64,000 nucleotides of DNA from Achromobacter marplatensis (GTDB lineage Bacteria; Pseudomonadota; Gammaproteobacteria; Burkholderiales; Burkholderiaceae_B): assembly GCF_002209535.1 (NCBI RefSeq), contig NZ_NJIG01000005.1, positions 186,001 to 250,000 on the forward strand, given 5' to 3'. The notes below the pieces were generated by a model. The model was given only the letters and a program-made list of their open reading frames with translations, ran no database searches and was not told where the DNA came from. Shown here piece by piece: positions 27,118-35,959 of this stretch. The position numbers and the translations under genes are program-made. Numbering within the stretch: the first letter of the stretch is position 1; every line of letters starts with the position of its first letter.

Positions 27118-28788
27118 ATGTATACCAAAGTAGACGCAAAGCGCATTCAACGTATTTTGACCTCCACCGTCATGGCCGCTGCTCTGATGAGCGCGCTGGC
27201 TGCTTGCGGCGGCGGCGGCGGAAGCGGCAAGAAGTCGGCCGGCCTGCCTGGCACCGATATTCCGACGAATCCGGGTGGCAACAATCCTGGCGGTACCGAT
27301 CCTACCAATCCTGGCGGCACCGATCCGAATACGCCCGTCAATCCCGTGACGGCCGGACTCCTGCAAACCACGTTGGGCAATACCGGCAAAGCCGTGGACA
27401 ACACGCTGCCGCTGAATCTGGGCACGACGTTGGGCGGCGTGGGCAAGGCGCTGGATCCCACCTTGGCGCCTGTCGTCAATACGGTGGTCGGGCTGACCCA
27501 GGAAGTGGGTGCCACAACCGGCTTGGGCCAACCGGTGGACGGCGTCACCAAACAAGTGGGCGGCCTGGTCAGCGATTTGGGCACCACGGTCAAGGGCACC
27601 GGCCTGCCGGGCGGCTTGAGTTCCGGCCTGGGCGGCTTGGTCGATGGTTTGGGTAAGACGGTGGCCAGCACCGGCGGCCTGCTGAACGCAGACCCCGCCA
27701 ATCCGCAACCCTTGACGACCATCCTGGGCAACGCGACGAACGCCGTGGGCGCTTTGACCGCCGGCCTCTCCGGCCAAGGCGGCCTGTTGAACCCGGTCAC
27801 GCAAGCCGTTGGCGGCATCACCGGTGGCGTGCTGGGTGGCCCCTCCAAGCCGATTCTGGAACCTGCGCTGGGCAATGTGGGCAAGACCGTGGACAACGTG
27901 CTGCCGCTGGGCCTGCAGCCCACGCTGGCAGGCCTTGGCGCCGCGCTTGATCCCACCGCCAGCCCGCTGGCCGGCACGGTCACTGGCCTGACGCAACAGC
28001 TGGGCGCGACCACCAAGCTGGGCGCCCCGGTCGCCGGGCTGCTGACGAACCTGGGCGGCACCCTGGCCTCGGCCGGTAGCTCCTTGCCTGGCAATACGGC
28101 AGGCCTGAACGGCGTGCTGCAAGGGCTGGGCGGCGCAGTCGCCAGCGCGGGCGGCTTGCTCAACGCCACCCCGGGCAACCCGAATCCGCTTGGCGCGACG
28201 TTGGCCAACGCCACGGGCGCAGTCGCTTCGCTGACCTCCGGCCTGGGCCTGGGCGGCGTGACGGGCGGCCTGACCGGCGGCGCGGGCGGCACGGGTGGCT
28301 TGCTGAGCCCGATCACCGGCCTCCTCGGCGGCGTGGGTGGTGTGGGCGGTACGCCGGCGGCAGGCGGCGTGGGCGGCCTGCTGGCACCGGTGACGGGCTT
28401 GTTGGGCGGTGTGACCGGCGCAGTGGGTGGCGCGACGGGCGGCACGGCCAACGGCGGTTTGCTGGGCGGCTTGCTGGGCGGTGTCACTGGCGGAACTACC
28501 GGCGGCACCTCGGGCGGCACGTCCGGCGGCACGGCCAACGGGGGCTTGCTGGGCGGCCTGCTGGGCGGCGTGGTCGGTGGTGTCTCGGTCAGCGCGACGA
28601 CGGGTACGGGTGCCAGTGCTGGCGCCAGCGCCGGCGGCGCAGCCGGTGCCGGTACGACCAACGGCGGGTTGCTGGGCGGCTTGCTGGGTGGCGTCACCGG
28701 TGGCGTGACCGGTTCGTCGACGACGGGCGGCGCGGCGAACGGCGGCCTGCTGGGTGGCCTGCTGGGCGGCCTGTCGGCCAAGAAGTAA
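27118..28788 (+). CDS. Gly/Leu-rich repeat lipoprotein under sigma-54 control
   Basis: 556 residues. Lipoprotein signal ends SALAAC with Cys30, followed by five Gly, a Pro/Gly/Asn/Thr-rich spacer (about 40-78) and two long repeats of about 166 residues (about 85-230 and 251-380), each opening LGNxGKxVDNxLPL and containing GGLLN near its end. The C-terminal third carries four copies of NGGLLGGLLGG (at about 445, 474, 515 and 541). It ends LSAKK. Such proteins are often auto-annotated as collagen-like, but there is no Gly-X-Y periodicity. Surface-exposed matrix or adhesion role is inference. Followed after 28 bases by a MarR gene. Confidence 0.9.
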   Translation: MYTKVDAKRIQRILTSTVMAAALMSALAACGGGGGSGKKSAGLPGTDIPTNPGGNNPGGTDPTNPGGTDPNTPVNPVTAGLLQTTLGNTGKAVDNTLPLNLGTTLGGVGKALDPTLAPVVNTVVGLTQEVGATTGLGQPVDGVTKQVGGLVSDLGTTVKGTGLPGGLSSGLGGLVDGLGKTVASTGGLLNADPANPQPLTTILGNATNAVGALTAGLSGQGGLLNPVTQAVGGITGGVLGGPSKPILEPALGNVGKTVDNVLPLGLQPTLAGLGAALDPTASPLAGTVTGLTQQLGATTKLGAPVAGLLTNLGGTLASAGSSLPGNTAGLNGVLQGLGGAVASAGGLLNATPGNPNPLGATLANATGAVASLTSGLGLGGVTGGLTGGAGGTGGLLSPITGLLGGVGGVGGTPAAGGVGGLLAPVTGLLGGVTGAVGGATGGTANGGLLGGLLGGVTGGTTGGTSGGTSGGTANGGLLGGLLGGVVGGVSVSATTGTGASAGASAGGAAGAGTTNGGLLGGLLGGVTGGVTGSSTTGGAANGGLLGGLLGGLSAKK

Positions 28789-28816
28789 ACCACCACATCC
28801 GCAAGGGAGCGACATC

Positions 28817-29365
28817 ATGCTGCAACAAGAAACCATCGTTCACCATGAGCATGTGACCGTGATGCCTGAATCTCGCACGAGTGACCTGCGCCCGGGAATG
28901 CTTGACGATATCGCCCTGATGCTGGGTCGGCAGTTTTCGGTGTACAACGCCGCATGCCAGTCGGCCCTGGCGGAAAAGCTGGGGATCCCCCTGGCGGATC
29001 TGAAGGCGCTGGAACTGGTGATGGAGTTCGATGCCTTGCCCACCGGGCAGCTCGCCCAGTTGATGGGCATCAGCTCCGGCGGCGCGACCGCCTTGATCAA
29101 CCGGCTGGAGGCGGCAGGCTACGTGCAGCGCGGCCGCCACCCGCTGGATCGCCGGATGATCGTGATCCGGCCGGTCGAGGAACAATGCCAGCACCTGTCG
29201 CAGGAGCGCCAGTGGATTGCCGAAGCGGTCATGCTGATGGCGCGCCGCTACGACACCACTGAACTGGAAACGGTGCATGCCTTCCTGGCGCAATGCGTCC
29301 GCACCTTGAGGCACGACACGCTGGTTTGGCTGGAAACGCGCAGCGCGCATCACGACGATCACTGA
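28817..29365 (+). CDS. MarR-family regulator downstream of the repeat lipoprotein
   Basis: 182 residues. Winged helix-turn-helix at about residues 65-125 (LPTGQLAQLMGISSGGATALINRLEAAGYVQRGRHPLDRR, the wing with DRR). MarR proteins bind DNA as dimers and usually repress nearby genes until a small ligand binds. AAGGGAG precedes ATG 28817 by seven bases. It lies 28 bases after the lipoprotein gene with no terminator between, so it is probably in the same sigma-54 transcript and may feed back on it. Ligand unknown. Confidence 0.92.
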   Translation: MLQQETIVHHEHVTVMPESRTSDLRPGMLDDIALMLGRQFSVYNAACQSALAEKLGIPLADLKALELVMEFDALPTGQLAQLMGISSGGATALINRLEAAGYVQRGRHPLDRRMIVIRPVEEQCQHLSQERQWIAEAVMLMARRYDTTELETVHAFLAQCVRTLRHDTLVWLETRSAHHDDH

Positions 29366-29398
29366 CCCCGATCCGCGCGCACGACGCCGAGTGCCCCG

Positions 29399-29433
29399 CA
29401 CGCCCTGATCCGACAGGATCAGGGCGTGTTTTT
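29399..29433 (+). terminator. Intrinsic terminator after the MarR gene
   Basis: Perfect 13-bp stem beginning CACGCCCTGATCC around GACA, followed by five T residues. It closes the lipoprotein-marR transcript and faces the convergent ABC operon. Confidence 0.95.
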
Positions 29434-29440
29434 CATGGCC

Positions 29441-31126
29441 TCAGCCGGGCGGCGTACCGAACTGCAGCCGGGGAACAGCGGCCAGCAACCGGCGCGTCAG
29501 TTCCTGCTGAGGCGCGTGCAGCACGGCATCGGCCTGCCCCAGTTCGATGATGCGTCCGCCGTCCATGACGGCGATGCGGTCCGCCAGATACTCGACCACG
29601 CCGAAGTTATGCGTGATGAACAGATAGGCGATACCCAGTTCGTCCTGAAGCTCGCGCAACAGGTCCAGGATCTGCGCCTGGACGGAAACATCAAGCGCTG
29701 ACGTGGGTTCGTCGCAGATCAGGACCTTGGGTTCGACCGCCAGCGCCCGCGCAATCGCGATGCGCTGGCGCTGCCCGCCCGAGAATTCATGCGGATAGCG
29801 CGTCAGCGTGTTGACCGGCAGCCCCACCCGCTCGATCAATTGCGCCGCATGCGCGGCACGCGCCTCCTTGCTCATGCCACGGCGCAGGGATGCCAGGCCT
29901 TCGTCCAGAATGTCGCCCACGCGCATGCGCGGATCGAGCGAGGCGTAGGGATCCTGGAACACGATCTGGATGTCCTGGCGCAGGTCGCGCAGCGTGCGCC
30001 GGTCGGCCGACAGCGCATCCTTGCCTTGCAGCATTGCCCGGCCGGAAATCCGCGCCCCGTCGATCAGACGCAGCAGCGCCTTGCCGGTGGTGGTCTTGCC
30101 ACAACCGGATTCGCCCAGCAAGGCCAGCGTTTCCCCGGCCCGCAACGAGAACGTCACGCCGTCGACCGCTTTTACCCACGATACGATGCGGCGCAGCGGA
30201 CCTTTGCGCACGGGGTAATGCACCTTGAGGTCTTGCACGTCCAGCACCACGTCGCCGGGCTTGCGCGCCGCGCGGCCGGCTTCGCGCGCCATCGCCTGGC
30301 GGCGCTGTTCCGTCAGCGGAGTGCCGCGCTTTTCAAAGGTCGGAATGGCCTCGAACAACTGCCGCGCATAGGCGTGCTTGGGCGCCCGGAAGAATTCCTC
30401 GGCACTGGCGCTTTCGACGATTTCACCGCCACGCATGAGCGCCACGTGATGCGCTACGTTCTTCACCACCGCCAGATCGTGGGTGATGAGCAGCACGGCC
30501 ATGCCCATTTCCCGCTGGATGTCGGCCAGCAGGTCCAGCACCTGCGCCTGCACCGTGACGTCCAGCGCGGTCGTCGGCTCGTCGGCGATCAGCAGCAGGG
30601 GTTCCGCCGCCAGCGCGATCGCAATCATGACACGCTGCTTCTGCCCACCCGAGAACTGGAACGGGTAGTCGTCCACGCGCCGTTCGGGCTCGGGAATGCC
30701 CACCCGCCTCAGCCAGTCCACCGCACGGGCACGAGCGGCCGCACCGCGCAGGGGCGTGTGCGCCGTCAGCGTTTCGATGATCTGGTCGCCCACGCGCATG
30801 ACCGGGTTCAGGCTGGTGGACGGCTCCTGGAAAATGATGCCGATCCGCCCCCCGCGCACCCCGCGCATGGCGCTTTCGGGCAGGCGGTTCAGGTCTTCGC
30901 CGTCCAGGTCGATCTGCCCGCCGACGATGCGGCCGGCGTCCGGCAGCAGACGCAGCAACGCCAGCGCCGTGATGCTCTTGCCGCATCCGGATTCACCCAC
31001 CAGCGCAAAGGTCTGCCGCTGGGAGATGGCCAGCTGCAAGCGCTTGACCGCGTGCGTCATGCCGCTTTCGCCGGCGATGTCTACATCAAGGCCCTGCACA
31101 TCGAGCAAAGGCGCGTCGTAGCTCAT
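29441..31126 (-). CDS. Yej-type peptide ABC importer, fused double ATPase
   Basis: 561 residues with two complete ABC ATPase domains. Domain 1: Walker A GESGCGKS (about 40-47), signature FSGGQKQR. Domain 2 from about residue 290: Walker A GESGCGKTT, signature FSGGQRQR. The arrangement matches YejF, the ATPase of peptide/microcin-C-type importers. The ATG at 31126 overlaps the upstream permease stop by four bases. Last gene of a four-gene operon. Confidence 0.94.
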   Translation of the reverse strand: MSYDAPLLDVQGLDVDIAGESGMTHAVKRLQLAISQRQTFALVGESGCGKSITALALLRLLPDAGRIVGGQIDLDGEDLNRLPESAMRGVRGGRIGIIFQEPSTSLNPVMRVGDQIIETLTAHTPLRGAAARARAVDWLRRVGIPEPERRVDDYPFQFSGGQKQRVMIAIALAAEPLLLIADEPTTALDVTVQAQVLDLLADIQREMGMAVLLITHDLAVVKNVAHHVALMRGGEIVESASAEEFFRAPKHAYARQLFEAIPTFEKRGTPLTEQRRQAMAREAGRAARKPGDVVLDVQDLKVHYPVRKGPLRRIVSWVKAVDGVTFSLRAGETLALLGESGCGKTTTGKALLRLIDGARISGRAMLQGKDALSADRRTLRDLRQDIQIVFQDPYASLDPRMRVGDILDEGLASLRRGMSKEARAAHAAQLIERVGLPVNTLTRYPHEFSGGQRQRIAIARALAVEPKVLICDEPTSALDVSVQAQILDLLRELQDELGIAYLFITHNFGVVEYLADRIAVMDGGRIIELGQADAVLHAPQQELTRRLLAAVPRLQFGTPPG

Positions 31127-32637
31127 GGCGCTTCTCCCGACTTGGATGGACGTGGTTCTGCGGCCAGCGCCGGCGCCGGACGGCGACCGAAGAGACCGCC
31201 CAGACGAGCCATGCGGCTGGGCTTGTAGCGGCGCGTGCGCGGATCGAACGCATCGCGCACGGCATCAGCGAACAGGTTGGCCGCCAGCACCAGCGCCAGC
31301 ATGAAAATGAAAGCGGTCATCAGGCTCCACCAGATCATGGGATCGCGCGACATCTCCAGCCGGGCGCCATTGATCATGGAGCCGAAGGAATTCATGCTGG
31401 GATCCACGCCGATGCCTAGATACGACAGCACGGCCTCGTAGAGCACCAGGCCCGAGAATTCCAGCACCACGGTGATCAGCACCAGATGCGCCACGTTAGG
31501 CAGAAGATGGCGCGTCATGATGCGCCAGTGCGATACGCCGAACGCGCGTGCGGCCTGCACGTATTCCAGTTCCCGCAGCTTGAGTGTTTCCGCGCGCAGC
31601 AGGCGGCATAGCCCGGCCCAACCAGTCAGGCCAAGAATCATGCAGAGCAGGAACAGCCGCAGGTCCGCGCGCGCGACCGAGGTGTCGAACAGGTCGGCGT
31701 GGTTGTCGATGTAGACCTGCATCATCAGTGCGCAAGCCGCCACCAGCAGCACGCCGGGAATCGAGGTAATGGTGGTGTACAGGTACTGGATAGCGTCGTC
31801 GACCTTGCCCTTGAAGTAACCCGCCGCAATGCCGAAGATGATGGCTGGCGGCAGCATGGCGATGGTGGTCAGGCTGCCGATGACCAGCGCCGTGCGGATG
31901 CTTTTCAGCGCCTGCCACAGCACGTCGTTGCCGATGCGGTCGGTGCCCAACGCGTGATAGCCGCTGGACAGGCCGGCCAGCGCGCCGGCCGTCAGGCACA
32001 GCAACGTGAACGTCACCGCCATGGCGCGCCACGGGATGTCGGCATGGCCCCCCAGCAGTTGGCTGGCCGCCTCGGAAGCCGACCTGGTGCGCCGCGCCAG
32101 GCAGGCGTACAGGATGATCGTGGCCAGCAACGCCACCCCCAACCCGCCGGCCAGGCCGATTCCCAAGCGCTTCAGGACATCGCCCGTATGCTGTTCTTCG
32201 GGGTGGGTCAGATGGGTAGCCGCGCCGCGCAAACGCGGATAGTCGCGCACCGGCTTGCCATCGACCACCATGGTCTCTTTCAGGAACAGGTTCGCCGCCA
32301 GCGGCTGCGAGTAGTTCTTTTCGGGGCTGGTCAGCACGGTGCCCGCCAACAGGCCATCCAGCGCCGACTTGACGACAGGCGCATAGACCGGTGGGGCATC
32401 GGCCGCGGCGCCCGCAACGGGAGGCAACTGCGGACGGTAATGCACGGAGTCCAGCAGGCCCACCAGCGTGAACGCGACCAGGATCACCGCGGAGCACATG
32501 GCGGGCGTGTCGCGCGCCACACGCCCCCAGGTCGCGCGCAGGTTCGGACTGCGGCGGACATGCCAGACGTAGGCCAACGCGCAAAGCGCCATCAGCCACA
32601 GCGCAACATCGGTCCATAGGAAGACGATCTTCGGCAT
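31123..32637 (-). CDS. Yej-type ABC permease with long N-terminal extension
   Basis: 504 residues, about 160 more than E. coli YejE. The C-terminal half is a normal DppC/YejE-type permease: LGTDRIGNDVLWQALKSIRTAL, then the EAA loop RAETLKLRELEYVQAARAFGVSHWRIMTRHLLPN and final AVRDAFDPRTRRYKP. The first 230 residues hold four extra predicted membrane helices and a soluble segment (about 70-155). Overlaps the ATPase gene by four bases; follows the other permease by five. Confidence 0.92.
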   Translation of the reverse strand: MPKIVFLWTDVALWLMALCALAYVWHVRRSPNLRATWGRVARDTPAMCSAVILVAFTLVGLLDSVHYRPQLPPVAGAAADAPPVYAPVVKSALDGLLAGTVLTSPEKNYSQPLAANLFLKETMVVDGKPVRDYPRLRGAATHLTHPEEQHTGDVLKRLGIGLAGGLGVALLATIILYACLARRTRSASEAASQLLGGHADIPWRAMAVTFTLLCLTAGALAGLSSGYHALGTDRIGNDVLWQALKSIRTALVIGSLTTIAMLPPAIIFGIAAGYFKGKVDDAIQYLYTTITSIPGVLLVAACALMMQVYIDNHADLFDTSVARADLRLFLLCMILGLTGWAGLCRLLRAETLKLRELEYVQAARAFGVSHWRIMTRHLLPNVAHLVLITVVLEFSGLVLYEAVLSYLGIGVDPSMNSFGSMINGARLEMSRDPMIWWSLMTAFIFMLALVLAANLFADAVRDAFDPRTRRYKPSRMARLGGLFGRRPAPALAAEPRPSKSGEAP

Positions 32638-32642
32638 GGCGG

Positions 32643-33620
32643 CTACTCGAAACGGACGCGGGGGTCAGCCAGCGTGTAGGAAATATCGGCCAGGATCAGC
32701 CCCACGATGTAAAGCGCCGCGCCCAGGAACACCATGGCGCGCACGACGGAAAAATCCTGTGCGTTGATGGCGTCGATGGTGTAGCTGCCCAAGCCGGGGA
32801 TACCGAAGAAAGACTCCGCGATCAGGCTGCCCATGAACAGCAGCGGCAAGGCGGCGACCGTGCTGGTCAGGATGGGCAGCATGGCGTTGCGCAGCACGTG
32901 CCGGAACAGCACGACGCGTTCGGCCAGCCCCTTGGCGCGCGCGGTGCGCACGTAGTCTTTGCCGATTTCTTCCAGGAACAGGGTGCGGTAGAAGCGCGCC
33001 TCGGGCCCCAGCCTCGACACGATCGCCACCAGCACCGGCAACGCCAGGAACTTGACGACGTCCAACCCGCCCGCGAAGCCCGAGAATGGCACCAGGCGCA
33101 TGAGCTTGGCGAAGACCCATTGGCCGGCGATGATGTAGAACAGGCTGGAGATCGACAACAGCAGCACGCACACCACCACGCCCCAGAAATCCAGTCGCGT
33201 CGCCCGGAAATACACCAACGTCAGTGAAAAGACGATGCTGACGAAGAGTCCCAGGATGAACGTGGGCACCGCCAGCGCCAGGCTGGGTCCCATCCGGGTC
33301 TTGATCTCGCGGCCAATATCGCGGCCGCTGTCAGACGCACCAAACTCCATCACCAGCAGAGGCACCGACCGCTGATAGAACACGGTATCGGTCAACTGGG
33401 CCGCCCCTTCGGCTTTGGCGTTGAAGAAGAGCGGCTTGTCGTAGCCGCGCTCGACCTTCCATTTTTCCACCGCATCCTGGCTGGCGCGCTGTCCGCCGAT
33501 GGCCAGGCGCGCCATGTCGTCCGGAGTGTTGACCGCGAAGAACAGGATGAAGGTGAAGAGGTTCACGCCGATCAGAATCAGCACGCCATACAGCAGCCGG
33601 CGGATCACATAGCCGATCAT
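32643..33620 (-). CDS. Yej-type ABC permease (DppB/YejB-like)
   Basis: 325 residues, six membrane helices. The N-terminus MIGYVIRRLLYGVLILIGVNLFTFILFF is typical of DppB-type permeases, and the EAA loop is LEEIGKDYVRTARAKGLAERVVLFRHVLRNAMLPILT. It ends YTLADPRVRFE, the usual family tail. Inner-membrane channel half for peptide uptake. Its ATG overlaps the binding-protein stop as ATGA. Confidence 0.94.
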   Translation of the reverse strand: MIGYVIRRLLYGVLILIGVNLFTFILFFAVNTPDDMARLAIGGQRASQDAVEKWKVERGYDKPLFFNAKAEGAAQLTDTVFYQRSVPLLVMEFGASDSGRDIGREIKTRMGPSLALAVPTFILGLFVSIVFSLTLVYFRATRLDFWGVVVCVLLLSISSLFYIIAGQWVFAKLMRLVPFSGFAGGLDVVKFLALPVLVAIVSRLGPEARFYRTLFLEEIGKDYVRTARAKGLAERVVLFRHVLRNAMLPILTSTVAALPLLFMGSLIAESFFGIPGLGSYTIDAINAQDFSVVRAMVFLGAALYIVGLILADISYTLADPRVRFE

Positions 33621-35851
33621 GATTGATGCTCCTTACGGACGCCCGGTCCAAAGGCCGTCTGGCGTTCGCGGCGCTTGAGCGCGACGTATGACGGCCAGAT
33701 CGCCAAGGCCAGCAGCAGCACGAACAGGCCGATGGGCCACCACCTTGGGAAATTCCATTCGTCGATCTTCTGCTGCCGCAGCGCGGGGTCCAGCTTCAGG
33801 TATTGGAGGGTGTTGCGCACCATCTGCGTCGGCTTGGCGTTGCCGACCCATTGCTGGTAGGCGCCGCCCGACATTGGGAAGAAGCCGAACATCCACGGCG
33901 CGTCGCGCTGCACGATATCCACCATCCTGGCAATCAGCTTTTCCTTTTCCGGGCCGTCATCCAGAAACTTCATCTGCTCGAACAGCTTGTTGAATTCGGG
34001 GCTGTCGTAGTTGGCCGCGTTCTCGCCGCCGCCTTTTGCCTTGGCGTTGGGGCCGTACAGCAGGAACAGGAAATTTTCGGCGTCGGGGTAATCGGCATTC
34101 CAGCCCCACAGGAAGATCTGCGCCGCGCCACGCGTCATCTTGTCCTGGAAGCGGTTGTAATCGGTGGACCGCAAGTCCAGCTGCACGCCGATCTTGTTCA
34201 TCTGACGGCGCATCCAGTCGAACTGCGGATTCGACCCGCCCCCCTGCATGGCGTCGTAGTACAGCACCAGCGGCGCCCCCGTCTTGGCATTGCGGCCATC
34301 GGGATAGCCGGCTTCGGCCAGCAGGCGGCGGGCCACGTCGACGGACTTGCGCTCGGGTTTGCCGTCCACCAGGTCGTACACGATGGGGTTCAAGCCTTCA
34401 GGCAGTTCGCGATAACCCAGCACACCGGGCGGCACCGGCCCCTGCGCCACGGAGGCCTGGCTGTTCTCGAACACGGCCACATATTCTTCCCAATCGAACA
34501 CGATGCTGATGGCCTGGCGCAGCTTGCGGTTCTTTTCCGCCTGCTCGGGCGTATCGCCCTTGCCCACGACAGGGTCCAGCCAGTTGAACCCCATGTACCA
34601 ATTGGCGGTTTCGACCGTGGTGGGCAGGCGGATGCCGCGCTCGCGGTACTGGCGGGCCTTGTCCTGGCTGTCGCCGGCGGCGACCAGCATGGCGACGCCG
34701 TACTCGCCGCGTTCGATCTGCGGCGCGTCGTAATAGCCCTGCATGAATTTGCCGATCAGCGGGATCGCTTCCTTTTCCAGGCTGAACACCGCGCGGTCGA
34801 TGAATGGCGTAGGCTTGCCGCAATCCGCCAGCAGGCCGGCTGCCTTGTCGCCGGGTTCGCCGTCGCAAGGGTACGGTTCACCGTGGAAATTGGGGTTGCG
34901 CACCAGCACGTGGCGGCGGTTCGGCAGCGATTCGGCCAGCATGTAGGGGCCGGTCCCCACCGGCCAGGTGTTCAGCGACAGGTCGTGCGAGGCCATGCCA
35001 GGCTGGTTGTAGAAACGGTCGGCCTCCCAGGGGATGGGCGCCGTGAACGTCATGGCCAGCCAGTACTTGAATTGGGGATACTTGCCGGTGACCCGGATGC
35101 GCAGGGTATGCGGGTCCAGCGCCTGGACGCCGGTAAAACCATCGGCTTCGCGGAGATCCAGCCAGGGCGGCGTGCTGCCGCCGGGCAAGTCGCGCCGCAT
35201 GTCGCGGTCGCGTTGGCGCAGGCGGTCGCCGTATTCCTTCATGCCTTGAACATGGTCGGCCATCACTGAATAGATGGGCGACACCACGCGCGGGCTGGCC
35301 AGGCGGCGGAACGCGTAGACATAATCGTCTGCGGTGAGTTCGCGCGTGCCGGTGCGCGGAAAATCAGGGATATAGAACTTGTCGTCCAGTTCGCCCGCGG
35401 CCAGCGGGAAGTAGTCGTAGCTGCCGTCGGTCTTGCGGGCAAAGGCCGGATGCGGCTGAAAGCGCACGCCAGGGCGGATCTTGATGTCGTAGACGCTTTC
35501 GGCGATCTGTTCGCCCGGCGCGTCGGCAGGCAACGGTTTTCCCTGCGCATCCAAATAGAGCGGCGGGGCAATGGCCTCGGCCGAGCGCGGCACCAGCTCG
35601 TAGGGCCGCTTCAGGTAGTGATAGCCGTACAACGTCTCATAGATGTTGTAGGTATAAGGCGTTTCGTCCACGGAATAAGAACTGGCCGGGTCCAGATACT
35701 TCGGCGAACGCTGCGTGAACGCGGAGTAGAACGTGTTCTGGCTTTCCGCACCAGACGGATACGGGCTGTTGATCGGGCTTTCTTGCGAGCAGCCCGCCAC
35801 TGCCAGCAACAGCAGCGTGGCCGTCGCCCAGAGCCGCTTGAATGCACGCAT
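33617..35851 (-). CDS. Peptide-binding lipoprotein of the Yej-type importer (SBP family 5)
   Basis: 744 residues, large for the family. Lipobox LLAVAGC gives lipidated Cys21. The family-5 binding domain runs to about residue 690 (SYSVDETPYTYNIYETLYGY, DPHTLRIRVTGKYPQFKYWLAM, LNTWPVGTGPYML). Unusually, the C-terminus has a predicted membrane helix (WPIGLFVLLLALAIWPSYVAL) and a basic tail, so the protein may be anchored at both ends. AGGGAAGG precedes the ATG at 35851. First gene of the operon; likely oligopeptides or peptide-like compounds. Confidence 0.92.
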   Translation of the reverse strand: MRAFKRLWATATLLLLAVAGCSQESPINSPYPSGAESQNTFYSAFTQRSPKYLDPASSYSVDETPYTYNIYETLYGYHYLKRPYELVPRSAEAIAPPLYLDAQGKPLPADAPGEQIAESVYDIKIRPGVRFQPHPAFARKTDGSYDYFPLAAGELDDKFYIPDFPRTGTRELTADDYVYAFRRLASPRVVSPIYSVMADHVQGMKEYGDRLRQRDRDMRRDLPGGSTPPWLDLREADGFTGVQALDPHTLRIRVTGKYPQFKYWLAMTFTAPIPWEADRFYNQPGMASHDLSLNTWPVGTGPYMLAESLPNRRHVLVRNPNFHGEPYPCDGEPGDKAAGLLADCGKPTPFIDRAVFSLEKEAIPLIGKFMQGYYDAPQIERGEYGVAMLVAAGDSQDKARQYRERGIRLPTTVETANWYMGFNWLDPVVGKGDTPEQAEKNRKLRQAISIVFDWEEYVAVFENSQASVAQGPVPPGVLGYRELPEGLNPIVYDLVDGKPERKSVDVARRLLAEAGYPDGRNAKTGAPLVLYYDAMQGGGSNPQFDWMRRQMNKIGVQLDLRSTDYNRFQDKMTRGAAQIFLWGWNADYPDAENFLFLLYGPNAKAKGGGENAANYDSPEFNKLFEQMKFLDDGPEKEKLIARMVDIVQRDAPWMFGFFPMSGGAYQQWVGNAKPTQMVRNTLQYLKLDPALRQQKIDEWNFPRWWPIGLFVLLLALAIWPSYVALKRRERQTAFGPGVRKEHQS

Positions 35852-35959
35852 GGAAACCTTCCCTTCAAATCGTTGCGACAGAGAATAGCAAACGCGGGAC
35901 GGAGCCAGTACCCAGGCATCCCCCTAGCGGCCGCGCCAGGCAGCCCGACGCAGTCAGGC

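Noticed and set aside
27118-28788. The repeat lipoprotein as a classic TpsA exoprotein
   Set aside because: It has a lipobox and no TPS domain (no NPNGI/NPNL motifs), and is much shorter than filamentous haemagglutinin-type proteins.
26995-28836. Long open frames on the minus strand opposite the repeat lipoprotein
   Set aside because: They are Pro/Ala/Arg/Gln-rich mirror images of the Gly/Leu repeat codons in GC-rich DNA, with no domain and no ribosome-binding site.
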